Origin: Aliidongia dinghuensis
GTDB lineage: Bacteria; Pseudomonadota; Alphaproteobacteria; ATCC43930; CGMCC-115725
Direction of reading: 5' to 3'
DNA: 64,000 bases
Assembly (NCBI RefSeq): GCF_014643535.1
Contig: NZ_BMJQ01000016.1
Location: 1 to 64,000 of the forward strand
The notes below the pieces were generated by a model that searched no databases, was not told the DNA's origin, and saw nothing but the letters and a program-made list of their open reading frames with translations. Positions 7,874 through 16,257 of the stretch are shown piece by piece (the first letter of the stretch is position 1; every line of letters begins with the position of its first letter). The position numbers and the translations under genes are program-made.

Positions 7874-8659
7874 ATGCGCTCGATGGACATTGCCGCGACG
7901 GGCATGCAGGCCCAGCAGCTCAACGTCGAAGTCATCTCGAACAATATCGCGAACCTGAACACGACCGGGTTCAAGCGCCAGCGCGCCGAGTTCCAGGACC
8001 TGCTCTACCAGAGCATCCGGCGACCGGGCGAGACATCGTCGGACCAGAACACGGTCGTGCCGGTCGGCGTGCAGGTCGGCATCGGCGTCAAGACCGCCGC
8101 CGTCTACCGCATCCATGAGCAGGGCAATCTCACCCAGACTCAGAACCCGCTCGACCTCGCGATCCAGGGCAAGGGCTTCTTCCAGGTCCTGCTGCCCGAC
8201 GGCACCACCGCCTATACCCGCGCCGGCTCGTTCCAGCTCAACAACCAGCGACAGATCGTGACCGCCGACGGCTATCTGGTGCAGCCGACGATCGCGATCC
8301 CGCAGGGCACGACGTCGATCTCGGTCAATGCGTCGGGCCAGGTGCTGGCCCAGGTGACGGGCCAGACCAACCCGCAGACCGTGGGCCAGCTGCAGCTCGC
8401 GATATTCCCGAACGATCCGGGCCTGGCCGCCCTGGGCCAGAACCTGCTGCAGGAGACCCAGGCGTCCGGCAACCCGCAGACCCAGGACCCGGGCCAGCAG
8501 GACGCCGGCACGATCCAGCAGGGTTTCCTCGAGACCTCGAACGTCAACGTGGTGACCGAGATCTCAAGCCTGATCACCGCGCAGCGCGCTTACGAAATGA
8601 ATTCCAAGGTGATCGAAGCCTCCGACCAGATGCAGCAGACGCTGACCAACCTGCGCTGA
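7874..8659 (+). CDS. flgG: Flagellar distal rod protein FlgG
   Basis: A 261-residue distal rod protein. It has the N-terminal signature AQQLNVEVISNNIANLNTTG, a Gln-rich central domain with GKGFFQV and YTRAGSFQLN, and the C-terminal EISSLITAQRAYEMNSK helix. It follows flgF after 32 bp with an AGGAAGAAGGA ribosome-binding stretch. Exported through the flagellar type III apparatus, it caps rod growth before hook assembly. Confidence 0.96.
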   Translation: MRSMDIAATGMQAQQLNVEVISNNIANLNTTGFKRQRAEFQDLLYQSIRRPGETSSDQNTVVPVGVQVGIGVKTAAVYRIHEQGNLTQTQNPLDLAIQGKGFFQVLLPDGTTAYTRAGSFQLNNQRQIVTADGYLVQPTIAIPQGTTSISVNASGQVLAQVTGQTNPQTVGQLQLAIFPNDPGLAALGQNLLQETQASGNPQTQDPGQQDAGTIQQGFLETSNVNVVTEISSLITAQRAYEMNSKVIEASDQMQQTLTNLR

Positions 8660-8684
8660 TCCAGAGCCTCAAAGGTAACCGGCC

Positions 8685-9683
8685 ATGACCAAGCCCTTCG
8701 CCCTCGCCCTGACCCTCGGCCTCGCTCTCGTGCTCGCCCCCGTGGCCCACGCCGCGAACCCGGTGGCCGCGAACCCAGTGGCCGTGAACCCAGTGCCGCC
8801 GGCACCGCTCGTTTCGCTCAAAGCGAACGGCACCGTCGACGGCGCCGCGATCCGGCTCGGCGACCTGTTCGACGGTGCCGGCGCCCATGCCGATGACGTG
8901 GTGGCCAAGGCGCCGGCGCCCGGCACCAGCATGCTGTTCGACGTGGGCTGGCTCTACTCGACCGCCCGGGCGCACGGCGTCAACTGGCTGCCGCCCTCGA
9001 CCGAGAGCGCCATCCGCATCCAGCGGAACGCGACCGTGATCGAGACGACCGAGCTCGCCCAGCAGCTGGCCGACAAGCTGCCCTCGACGCTGCCGCTGCG
9101 CCGGGTCGAGCTCGACGCGCAGTTCCGCCTCTATGTGCCGGTCGGCGGCTCGACGGACATCACGGTCCAGAAGGTCGACCTCAAGCCTGAGACCGGCCGC
9201 TTCTCGGCCGAGGTGCGCGTCGCGTCCGACGATCCCGACGCCGCGCCGGTGCATGTCAGCGGCCGCATCGTCGGCCTGATGACCGTCCCCGTGCTGGCCC
9301 GGCCGATGATGCCGGGCGAGGTCGTGCGGGCGGAGGACATCACGACCGCGGACTTCCGCGTCGACCAGATCCAGGCCGGCGGCATCATGGACCCGCGCGA
9401 GCTCGTCGGCGAGACGCCGCGCCACCCGCTGCGCGCGGCCCAGCCGCTCAGGGCCAACGACGTGCAGGTGCCGGTCGTGGTCAAGCGCAACGACCTCGTG
9501 CTGATCGTGCTGGAAAAGCCGGGCCTCTACCTCACCGCCGAGGGCCGCGCGCTCGAGGACGGCGGCAAGGGCAATGTCATCCGCGTCACCAACACTCAGT
9601 CCAAGCGGACGATCGACGCGGTGGTGCTCGCCCCGGGCCAGGTCGCGATCCGCGCCCCCGGCATCCAGCAGGCGTACAACTGA
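8685..9683 (+). CDS. flgA: FlgA, P-ring assembly chaperone
   Basis: A 332-residue periplasmic chaperone for FlgI. It has a Sec signal peptide (about 1-23, cleavage after AHA), then a short tandem NPVAxNPVAVNPV repeat, an N-terminal domain, and the C-terminal SAF plus beta-clip region (about 195-330). That region has the typical PMMPGEVVRAEDI motif and ends in APGIQQAYN. At 332 residues it is longer than enteric FlgA (~220), as is usual in alphaproteobacteria. It is 25 bp after flgG. Confidence 0.93.
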   Translation: MTKPFALALTLGLALVLAPVAHAANPVAANPVAVNPVPPAPLVSLKANGTVDGAAIRLGDLFDGAGAHADDVVAKAPAPGTSMLFDVGWLYSTARAHGVNWLPPSTESAIRIQRNATVIETTELAQQLADKLPSTLPLRRVELDAQFRLYVPVGGSTDITVQKVDLKPETGRFSAEVRVASDDPDAAPVHVSGRIVGLMTVPVLARPMMPGEVVRAEDITTADFRVDQIQAGGIMDPRELVGETPRHPLRAAQPLRANDVQVPVVVKRNDLVLIVLEKPGLYLTAEGRALEDGGKGNVIRVTNTQSKRTIDAVVLAPGQVAIRAPGIQQAYN

Positions 9684-9709
9684 CCGATCCCCGCATCCGG
9701 AGATAACCG

Positions 9710-10486
9710 ATGCCCCGCCTCCCGCGCGCATCCCGCATCCCGTCGTTCGCCCTCGCCGCCTTGGCGCTTGCCCCCGTGGCGCTTGCCGGCTGCACCACCA
9801 ACGTCGGGACCAGGCTGAGCGAGCTCGGCGAAGAGCCGGCGATGACCAAGATCACCGACCCGACCAAGGCACCCGGATACGAGCCGGTCACCATGCCGTC
9901 GCCCAACGCCGAGCAGACCGTGCATCAGGCCGGTTCGCTCTGGGCGCGCGGCGCCCGGGCGTTCTTCAAGGACCAGCGCGCGAAGCAGGTCGGCGACATC
10001 GTGACGGTCACGATCTCGATCAACGACAGCGCCAAGCTCAACAACGAGACCCAGGACAACCGGAACGACACGAACAATTCCGGCATCACCAATCTCTTCG
10101 GGCTTGAAAGCAAGCTGCAGAAGATCCTGCCGGGCCACCCCGCGACTTCATCCCTGATCAACACCAACACGACGATGGCGACGGACGGCAAGGCGCAGAT
10201 CAACCGCCAGGAGCAGGTGACCACCACGCTCGCCGCGATCGTGACCCAGGTCCTGCCCAGCGGCAACATGGTGATCGTCGGCAAGCAGGAGGTCCGCGTG
10301 AACTTTGACGTGCGCGAGTTGCAGATGACCGGCATCATCCGGCCAACCGACATCGACCAGCTCAACACCGTCTCCTACGACAAGATCGCGGAAGCGCGCA
10401 TTTCCTACGGCGGACGCGGCCGCCAGAGCGACATCCAGCAGCCGCACTACGGCACGCAGCTGCTCGATATCTTCAATCCGTTCTAA
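9710..10486 (+). CDS. flgH: Flagellar L-ring lipoprotein FlgH
   Basis: A 258-residue outer-membrane lipoprotein. The N-terminal signal ends in a lipobox LAGC with Cys28 as the acylated residue. The FlgH domain shows SLWARGARAFFKDQRAKQVGDIVTV-type, ITNLFGLE and NGNMVIVGKQEV-like segments and ends SDIQQPHYGTQLLDIFNPF-like. It forms the L ring bushing around the rod with the FlgI P ring, and is the last gene of flgFGAH. Confidence 0.95.
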   Translation: MPRLPRASRIPSFALAALALAPVALAGCTTNVGTRLSELGEEPAMTKITDPTKAPGYEPVTMPSPNAEQTVHQAGSLWARGARAFFKDQRAKQVGDIVTVTISINDSAKLNNETQDNRNDTNNSGITNLFGLESKLQKILPGHPATSSLINTNTTMATDGKAQINRQEQVTTTLAAIVTQVLPSGNMVIVGKQEVRVNFDVRELQMTGIIRPTDIDQLNTVSYDKIAEARISYGGRGRQSDIQQPHYGTQLLDIFNPF

Positions 10487-10560
10487 TTGCCGGATTGACC
10501 ACCATTTGTCGTACGACTTATTGTCACCACATCCTGAGAGTGCAATAACTCCGGTTCTGC

Positions 10561-10590
10561 GACCCCGGCGGAAAAACCCCCGCCGGGGTC
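10561..10590 (+). terminator. Hairpin after flgFGAH
   Basis: A perfect 11-bp stem, GACCCCGGCGG and CCGCCGGGGTC, with an 8-nt loop AAAAACCC, lies 75 bp after the flgH stop. No T run follows directly (a TTTTT stands 16 bp on). It may be a weak or Rho-assisted terminator, or a leader structure for the next small gene. Confidence 0.5.
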
Positions 10591-10618
10591 GTCGACGTAA
10601 CGAGCATTTTTGCGGGGC

Positions 10619-11032
10619 GTGGTGACATCTGTATCGAACCCGCTGCCCATCATCGAGGGCAGCGGAGCGGACCGTATTTCGATTCGACTGGTCGACGGTA
10701 TTCTCCGAATCTCAGTCGAGCACGAACCGCCCGGCGAGTGCATCCTCGTAGCGGTCAGCAAAGGCATCGCCGCGGGCTGGATCCGGCCGAACATGCTGGC
10801 GCTCGTCGACCTGACCCGGTTCACCGGCTCGGTCGACTGGGCCGCGATGCGCGCGGTCAAGGACCTGGCGCCGTGGGGGGCCGGGCCCACGGGCCGGTCC
10901 CGGGTCGCCTATCTCGTCCGCAACGACGTGTTCCGATTTCTGATTCGGGCCACGGCCGCACTCTTCATGAAGACGCAGCACCGCACCTTCAGGACCGAGG
11001 CGGACGCGCTCGTCTGGCTCAACTCAGCTTGA
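10619..11032 (+). CDS. STAS/SpoIIAA-like small protein
   Basis: A protein of about 137 residues. The order of strands and helices, with a hydrophobic LALVDLTRFTG strand, a VAYLVRNDVFRFLIRA segment and a terminal FRTEADALVWL helix, recalls the SpoIIAA-like STAS/SEC14 family, which binds small lipophilic ligands or partner proteins. No phosphorylatable Ser motif is evident. The start is uncertain: GTG at 10619 or 10622, or TTG at 10610, none with a strong SD. It lies between flgH and a convergent ABC gene, so a link to motility is only positional. Confidence 0.6.
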   Translation: MVTSVSNPLPIIEGSGADRISIRLVDGILRISVEHEPPGECILVAVSKGIAAGWIRPNMLALVDLTRFTGSVDWAAMRAVKDLAPWGAGPTGRSRVAYLVRNDVFRFLIRATAALFMKTQHRTFRTEADALVWLNSA

Positions 11033-11041
11033 CGCCCGGAT

Positions 11042-12256
11042 CTATTTGACAAACGGGCAACCGCCGTCCGCCAGCGGCCGGAACGCCTCCGCAGCGGGGA
11101 TGTCGCGGATCTTCTTGTAATAGTCCCAGGGATATTTCGCCTCCTCAGGCTTCTTCACCTGATAGAGCGCCAGGTCGTAGAGCACGCGGCCGTCCGCGCG
11201 GATCGAGCCCTTGCGCCCGAAATAATCGGTCGGCATCGCCTTCATCTCGGCCGCGACCTTTTCGGCGTCGTCGGAATGGCTGGCGTCAAGCGCCTTCAGG
11301 TAATGCAGCACGGCGGCATAGGTGTTGGCCTGCTCCTTCGTCGGCATGCGCTGCCGCTTCTCGAAGAAGCGCTTGGCGAAGGCGCGGGTCTGGTCGCTGT
11401 CGTCCCAGTAGAAGCCGGTCGTGACATAGGTGCCCTGGGCGGTCTTGAGACCGAGGGTATGGATGTCCGAGATGAAGACGATGAAGCCCGCGAGCTGCTG
11501 GCCGCTCTGGGTGATGCCGAACTCGCCGGCCTGCCGGATCGTCGCGATCGAATCGAGGCCCACGTTGGTGAGCCCGATGACGTTGGCGCCCGATGCCTGG
11601 GCCTTCAAGAGATATGAGGAGAAATCGGTCGTGCCGAGCGGATGCTTGACGCCGCCCACAACCTCGCCGCCGGCCGCCTTGATGACATTGCTCGCCGCCG
11701 TCTCCATCGCCTGGCCGAATGCGAAATCGGCGGTGATGAAGAACCATTTCTTGCCGCCGTTGGCCACGACCGCCCGCGCCGTGCCGTTGGCGAGCGCCGC
11801 CGTGTCGTCGGCCCACTGGATCGAATAGGGCGAGCACTGCGCCCCGGTGAGCTCGGTCGTCGCTGCCGCGGAGATCAGCAGGACCTTGTGCTTCTCCTTG
11901 GCGATCTGCTGAACCGCAAGCCCGACGGAGGAGACCGGCAGGTCGGTGATCGTGTCGACCTGATCCTGGTCGAACCATTGCCGCGCGATCGACGATGCGA
12001 CGTCCGGCTTGTTCTGCATGTCGGCCGAGATGATCTGGATCGGCCTGCCCAGCGCCTTGCCGCCATAGTCGGCCGCCGCCATCTCGGCCGCGGTCACGGC
12101 ACCGATGCCGCCCGTGTCCTGGGCGAAGCCGGAGCCGTCGATCATGACGCCGATCTTGATCGCGTTCTGGCCGGCCGTGGCACCGCCGGCGACGAGCAGC
12201 GCTGCGAGCGCCGCGCCGGTCGAGACATATCGCTTGAGACGAGCGCTTGCGCGCAT
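11042..12256 (-). CDS. ABC transporter solute-binding protein (branched-chain amino acid type)
   Basis: A 404-residue periplasmic binding protein of type-I fold (LivJ/Peripla_BP_6 family). The signal peptide (about 1-27) ends GGATAG, and the mature start KIGVMIDGSGFAQDTGG is typical of the family. The C-terminal lobe ends RPLADGGCPFVK. The start at 12256 has GGGGGGAAG 5-10 nt upstream; the longer frame carries an Arg-rich non-coding extension. No permease or ATPase gene lies nearby, so it is an orphan binding protein. The ligand is unknown (amino acid, amide or aromatic acid). Confidence 0.9.
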   Translation of the reverse strand: MRASARLKRYVSTGAALAALLVAGGATAGQNAIKIGVMIDGSGFAQDTGGIGAVTAAEMAAADYGGKALGRPIQIISADMQNKPDVASSIARQWFDQDQVDTITDLPVSSVGLAVQQIAKEKHKVLLISAAATTELTGAQCSPYSIQWADDTAALANGTARAVVANGGKKWFFITADFAFGQAMETAASNVIKAAGGEVVGGVKHPLGTTDFSSYLLKAQASGANVIGLTNVGLDSIATIRQAGEFGITQSGQQLAGFIVFISDIHTLGLKTAQGTYVTTGFYWDDSDQTRAFAKRFFEKRQRMPTKEQANTYAAVLHYLKALDASHSDDAEKVAAEMKAMPTDYFGRKGSIRADGRVLYDLALYQVKKPEEAKYPWDYYKKIRDIPAAEAFRPLADGGCPFVK

Positions 12257-12338
12257 GGTGCTTCCCCCCACCCTTTTTGATTTCACCGGAAACCAAATCA
12301 CATCGGCGCGGGGGCGAGAAGCCGCAAAAGCAACGACC

Positions 12339-12809
12339 TCAGGACGATGCCGTCTGCAGGTCCTTCTGCATGAAGACGCTGAGCGGATCCGGCCGGTAAT
12401 CGGCGAACGGATCGCACGGAACGAAGCCGGCCCGCGCGTAGAGGCCGAGGGCCGCATGGCTCACCACCCCGGTTTCCAGCCGCAGCATCCCCACGCCCGC
12501 CGCACGTGCCGCCGCTTCCAGCGTATCGAGGATCGCCTTCGACAGCCCGAGCCCCCGCGCCTCGGGCTCGACCCACATCCGCTTGATTTCGGCCCAGGTG
12601 CCGTTGAGGACCACGGCGCCGGTGCCGATCGCCCGGCCGCCCGCGTCGCGCGCGACATGGAACAGCACGTTCGCCGCGCGCAGCGCGTCGAGCGGCAGGT
12701 GATGATTGCTCTCCGCCGGATAGAGTTCGGCCGAGTGCGCCTCGCCATGCTCGAGCAGCAGCACGATATCCGGCTGGGCCGGGTCTTCGATCCGGATCGT
12801 GGGATGCAT
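12339..12809 (-). CDS. GNAT family N-acetyltransferase
   Basis: A protein of about 156 residues with the GNAT fold. The acetyl-CoA loop appears as WVEPEARGLGLSKAIL (an R/Q-x-x-G-x-G variant, near residue 90), followed by LRLETGVVSHAALGLYARAGF, the standard beta5/alpha4 signature. The substrate is unknown. Start choice: ATG 12809 (GGAGG 13 nt upstream, directly before the conserved IRIEDP) or ATG 12836 (GAGG 8 nt upstream). The gene begins just after the dksA terminator, so it needs its own promoter or readthrough. Confidence 0.82.
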   Translation of the reverse strand: MHPTIRIEDPAQPDIVLLLEHGEAHSAELYPAESNHHLPLDALRAANVLFHVARDAGGRAIGTGAVVLNGTWAEIKRMWVEPEARGLGLSKAILDTLEAAARAAGVGMLRLETGVVSHAALGLYARAGFVPCDPFADYRPDPLSVFMQKDLQTASS

Positions 12810-12860
12810 GCTGGTACCGGGGCCTCCACTCAACATCCGTGCCGCCTCATGCGGATGCGA

Positions 12861-12902
12861 ATAAAAAGGGCCGGTAGCCGCGCCTCGCGCGACTGCCGGC
12901 CC
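12861..12902 (-). terminator. Rho-independent terminator of dksA
   Basis: Read on the minus strand, GGGCCGG and CCGGCCC (arms 12896-12902 and 12868-12874) form a stem with an inner CGCGC/GCGCG-type helix, followed by TTTTTAT. It lies 27 bp after the dksA stop. Confidence 0.8.
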
Positions 12903-12929
12903 TCAAGGGTGTCTCGTCGGAACCCGCCG

Positions 12930-13346
12930 CTATTCCTCGCGGTGGGTCCGCTCCATCCGTTCGTGCCGCTCCTGGGCTTCCAGGCTCAGCGTCGCGATCG
13001 GCCGCGCTTCGAGGCGCCTGACGCCGATCGGCTCGTCGGTCTCTTCGCAATAGCCGTAAGTGCCGACCTCGATGCGCTGCAGAGCCGCATCGATCTTGGA
13101 AATCAACTTACGCTCCCGGTCGCGCGTGCGAAGTTCGGTAAAACGATCGGTCTCGAGCGTCGCCCGATCGGTAATATCCGGCTCCGACAGGCTTTCTTCT
13201 TTGAGATGGAACAAAGTTTCGGACGACTCGGCGAGCAGTTCAGCGCGCCATCGCAGCAGCTTTTGCCGGAAATATTCCTGCTGCACCGGATTCATGAACT
13301 CTTCGTCTTCGGTCGGTCGATAGTCGGGTGAAAGCGTAGGCCGCAT
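12930..13346 (-). CDS. dksA: DksA/TraR-family RNA polymerase-binding protein, zinc-finger degenerate
   Basis: A 138-residue DksA. The long coiled coil (about 20-95) carries at its tip DITDRA (57-62), matching the DxxDxA tip through which DksA acts in the RNA polymerase secondary channel with ppGpp. The globular end keeps the fold signature VRRLEARPIATL. Of the four zinc-ligand positions only Cys100 remains; the others are Thr103, Ser121 and Ala124. This pattern is common in alphaproteobacterial DksA and implies a zinc-independent fold. The start is ATG 13346; the frame extends 23 codons upstream. A terminator follows the gene. Confidence 0.9.
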   Translation of the reverse strand: MRPTLSPDYRPTEDEEFMNPVQQEYFRQKLLRWRAELLAESSETLFHLKEESLSEPDITDRATLETDRFTELRTRDRERKLISKIDAALQRIEVGTYGYCEETDEPIGVRRLEARPIATLSLEAQERHERMERTHREE

Positions 13347-13513
13347 CACGTACTCCGTGCACCCCGAAAGGTCAAAATGCCGGCGGAGTATATGAATCGA
13401 ACCATTAACCAGCAAGTCCGCGTGAAGCGGCCGTTGCAGGAATGTCGGAATCCGAGAAAATTCCGGGGTTTGCTGAGATCTTTCAGCGGCTCAGCGATTA
13501 GACGGGCGCCGGA

Positions 13514-13933
13514 TCAGTCGTCGCGCGGCTCGAGCTTGGCGAGTTCGACCCGCGCCCTGAGCTCGATGTCCTGCAGGACTTCGCGCACCTTGGGATCGGT
13601 AATCTGGCTCGAGCCCTCGCCGGCGAGCCGGGCCAGGTCCGCGAGCTTCGACGGTGCGATGGTCCCCAGAAGCAGGCCCCGCTTCAGGTCCTCGAGCCGG
13701 TCCAGCATCTCGTCCGCCCGCTGAAAGGCGCGCCGGCGCTCGGTCGTCGCATCCGGCACCTCCTGCAGCGCGAACAGCGCCTCGATGCCGCTCAGCATCG
13801 ATGGGCCGGACACGGCCTGCGCCGCCGTCTCCGCTTCGGGCTTGAGTGCATCGGCGAAACCGCTGGAGCCGCTCCGCTTGCCATCCTTGCGGACGCCAGC
13901 AGGGCCGACAGGGCGGTTGGACTCGATTTTCAT
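13514..13933 (-). CDS. fliX: FliX, flagellar assembly regulator
   Basis: A 139-residue protein of the FliX family. The N-terminal peptide MKIESNRPVGPAGVRK resembles the family start, and the C-terminal half is a helical bundle with ERRRAFQRADEMLDRLEDL and ALLLGT/GLLLGTIAPSKL-like segments. In Caulobacter, FliX couples early flagellar assembly to FlbD, restraining or activating it at sigma-54 promoters. It lies alone on the minus strand, divergent from flgI across 222 bp. The start is ATG 13933; an in-frame ATG at 13963 is less likely. Confidence 0.88.
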   Translation of the reverse strand: MKIESNRPVGPAGVRKDGKRSGSSGFADALKPEAETAAQAVSGPSMLSGIEALFALQEVPDATTERRRAFQRADEMLDRLEDLKRGLLLGTIAPSKLADLARLAGEGSSQITDPKVREVLQDIELRARVELAKLEPRDD

Positions 13934-14127
13934 CGCGGACGTATCACTCCTCGGAACCGACAATAACCATACAGCATCGGCCCGGCTTTAGATTTGACTA
14001 ACTGCGGCCTGCGATGCCAGGCAAAAACTGCCGTGCTCCCGCCCGATTAGGCAGGAATTGATCGATTCCCGCCACACCTGATATAAACGAACTTAATTGA
14101 AAACAATGAGTTAGACAGCAAAATCGG

Positions 14128-14144
14128 TTGGCACGGGCCTCGCT
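14128..14144 (+). promoter_or_regulatory. Sigma-54 (-24/-12) motif at flgI, overlapping the start region
   Basis: TTGGCACG-N6-CGCT has GG at 14130-14131 and GC at 14142-14143, with the 10-bp gap and a complete TGGCACG. The predicted transcription start (~12 nt after GC) is about 14155, one base before the flgI ATG (14156). It would remove the SD AGAGGA (14145-14150) from the mRNA. The TTAATTGAAA block seen upstream of flgF recurs at 14093-14102. Confidence 0.6.
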
Positions 14145-14155
14145 AGAGGACTGGC

Positions 14156-15349
14156 ATGTGCACGATCTTCCGCCCCCTCCTCGCCTCCCTCGTCCTGCTT
14201 GCGGCCGGATTCGGCAGCGTGCACGCCGACGCCGCCGTCCGACTCAAGGACATCGTCAGCTTCGAGGGCGCTCGCGACAACCTGCTGGTCGGCTACGGCC
14301 TGGTCGTGGGGCTGAACGGCACCGGCGACGACGTGACCAAGTCGATTTTCACGCGCGAGAGCGTCATCGGCATGCTGGACCGCCTGGGCGTCAACGCCCG
14401 CGACGCCCAGCTGACGGTGCGCACCAAGAATGTCGCGGCCGTCATGGTGACGGCGACCCTGCCCTCCTCCGCACGCCAGGGCAGCCGGATCGACGTCTCG
14501 GTTTCCGCCATGGGCGACGCCAACAACCTGCAGGGCGGCACGCTCGTCGGCGTGCCGCTGTTGGGCGCCGACGGCGAGGTCTATGCCGTGGCACAAGGCC
14601 AGGTCTCGGTCGGCGGCTTCTCCGCCAAGGGGGCGGCCGCCTCGATCACCCAGGGTGTCCCCACCGCCGGCAAGGTGCCGGACGGGGCGATCGTTGAACG
14701 CGAGGTCAATTTCGACTTCAGCAAGCTGCAGACGATGAACCTGGCACTGCGCAACCCGGATTTCACCACGGCCGAGCGCGTGGCTACCGCCATCAACGCC
14801 TATATGCACGGCGACCTTGCCCGCGCGACCGACAATGGCACGGTGGCGCTTGCCATCCCGTCCTCGATGCGCGGCGACGTCGTCGGCCTGATGACGCGGC
14901 TGGAGCAGCTGCGCATCGAGCCGGACCAGGTCGCCAAGGTCGTGATCGACGAGGCGAACGGCGTCATCGTCATGGGCGAGAACGTGCGGATCTCGACCGT
15001 CGCCGTGGCCGAGGGCAACCTCACGGTCAAGATCACCGAGACGCCGCAGGTCTCGCAGCCCAACGCCTTCGCCCCAGGCGGCAACGCGGCCGGCGGCCAG
15101 ACCGCGCCCGGCCAGAACGGCGTCCAGTTCGCGCCCAACGGCGGCGCCGCGACGACGGTCGTGCCGCGCACCAACATCGAGGTCGACACGGGCAAGGACA
15201 AGCGCCTCGCCGTCGTGCCCCAGGGTGTCAGCATCCAGGAACTGGTCAACAGCCTGAACGCGCTCGGCATCGGACCGCGCGACATGATCTCGATCCTGCA
15301 GGCGATCAAGGCCGCCGGTGCGATGCAGGCCGACCTGGAGGTGCACTGA
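14156..15349 (+). CDS. flgI: Flagellar P-ring protein FlgI
   Basis: A 397-residue periplasmic P-ring subunit. The signal peptide (about 1-22) ends VHADA. The mature start VRLKDIVSFEGARDN is typical, followed by LVGYGLVVGLNGTGDD and the C-terminal LNALGIGPRDMISILQAIKAAGAMQADLEV-like end. A Gly/Ala/Asn/Pro-rich insert lies at about 300-345. ATG 14156 is the only start that keeps the signal peptide, and AGAGGA lies 5 nt upstream. It overlaps flgJ by 1 bp (TGATG). Confidence 0.96.
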   Translation: MCTIFRPLLASLVLLAAGFGSVHADAAVRLKDIVSFEGARDNLLVGYGLVVGLNGTGDDVTKSIFTRESVIGMLDRLGVNARDAQLTVRTKNVAAVMVTATLPSSARQGSRIDVSVSAMGDANNLQGGTLVGVPLLGADGEVYAVAQGQVSVGGFSAKGAAASITQGVPTAGKVPDGAIVEREVNFDFSKLQTMNLALRNPDFTTAERVATAINAYMHGDLARATDNGTVALAIPSSMRGDVVGLMTRLEQLRIEPDQVAKVVIDEANGVIVMGENVRISTVAVAEGNLTVKITETPQVSQPNAFAPGGNAAGGQTAPGQNGVQFAPNGGAATTVVPRTNIEVDTGKDKRLAVVPQGVSIQELVNSLNALGIGPRDMISILQAIKAAGAMQADLEVH

Positions 15350-15687
15350 TGGACATGGCCAACAGCCTGGCTTTGCCGCCGACCCTCTCGACCTACGGGC
15401 GCACCGGCGCCCCCACCACAGGCACACCCGGCAGCAAGCTGTCGGGCGCCCAAGCGGCGGCGATCGACAAGACCGCCAAGGACTATGAGGCCGGCTTCGT
15501 GAGCGCGATGCTCGAAAGCATGTTCGCCGGCATCAAGACCGACAAACTGTTCGGCGGCGGCTCCGCCGAAGGCATGTATCGCAGCCTGTTGAACCAGGAA
15601 TACGGCAAGGCGGTCGCCGCGCACGGCTCGCTCGGCATCGCCGACGCCATCAAGCGCGAGATGCTGCATCTGCAGGAGGCGCACTGA
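15349..15687 (+). CDS. flgJ: Rod-binding protein FlgJ, N-terminal domain only
   Basis: A 112-residue protein corresponding to the rod-cap domain of FlgJ (KDYEAGFVSAMLESMFAGI, then GGGSAEGMYRSLLNQEYGK). The muramidase domain of enteric FlgJ is absent, as usual in alphaproteobacteria, so a separate lytic enzyme must open peptidoglycan. It is translationally coupled to flgI and to the next gene through 1-bp TGATG overlaps. Confidence 0.93.
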   Translation: MDMANSLALPPTLSTYGRTGAPTTGTPGSKLSGAQAAAIDKTAKDYEAGFVSAMLESMFAGIKTDKLFGGGSAEGMYRSLLNQEYGKAVAAHGSLGIADAIKREMLHLQEAH

Positions 15688-16169
15688 TGTACGATCCCAT
15701 GGTCGACGCGCTCGCCGCCCCCGACACGCCGCCTTCGACCGGCAGCCTGATCAGCGCGCTCATCCGCGTGACCGACCGCCTGTCTCAGGTGGTGGCAGAG
15801 GAAACCGACGCGCTCAAGGTGCCGCGCTTCGCCGACGTCCAGCGCCTGGGGCCCGAGAAGAGCAAGCTCGCCGCCAATTACGACACGATGGCGCGCGCGC
15901 TCGGCCAGCGGCCGCAGCATGAGATCAAGGCCGATCCGGAAGTGGCGCTGCGGCTGGCCGACGCGGTGCGCCGGCTCGACGGCGCCGCGCGCGCGAATGC
16001 GGAGGCGCTGAGGGTGCAGATGGCGGCCAACCGCCAGATCCTCGACCTGATCGCCAAGACGGCGGCGACGGCGGCCAAACCCAATTTCAGCTATGGCGGG
16101 CAGCGTCTCGGCCACGGCATCCGCGCCCAGTACGCCGCCCCGCCCGTCGCGATCAACCGGGTCTTCTGA
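15687..16169 (+). CDS. FlgN-like flagellar export chaperone
   Basis: A 160-residue helical protein with three predicted long helices (about 20-60, 60-95, 95-130), as in FlgN, the chaperone for hook-filament junction proteins FlgK and FlgL. It has ISALIRVTDRLSQVVAEETDALK, a family-like start, and ends with a Tyr/Pro-rich tail. It overlaps flgJ by 1 bp. Assignment rests on fold pattern, length and place, since FlgN sequences diverge strongly. Confidence 0.7.
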   Translation: MYDPMVDALAAPDTPPSTGSLISALIRVTDRLSQVVAEETDALKVPRFADVQRLGPEKSKLAANYDTMARALGQRPQHEIKADPEVALRLADAVRRLDGAARANAEALRVQMAANRQILDLIAKTAATAAKPNFSYGGQRLGHGIRAQYAAPPVAINRVF

Positions 16170-16257
16170 CCCGGCAAATCTTGCCGGCCGGCAAGCCCAA
16201 GCCCTAAATTCGATGATGGAAAACAAAGTGTTTCAAACGGTTAGGTCGGATCGCCCA

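Noticed and set aside
14090..14115. CtrA box upstream of flgI
   Set aside because: AT-rich sequence contains TTAA but no second half at the 7-bp spacing.
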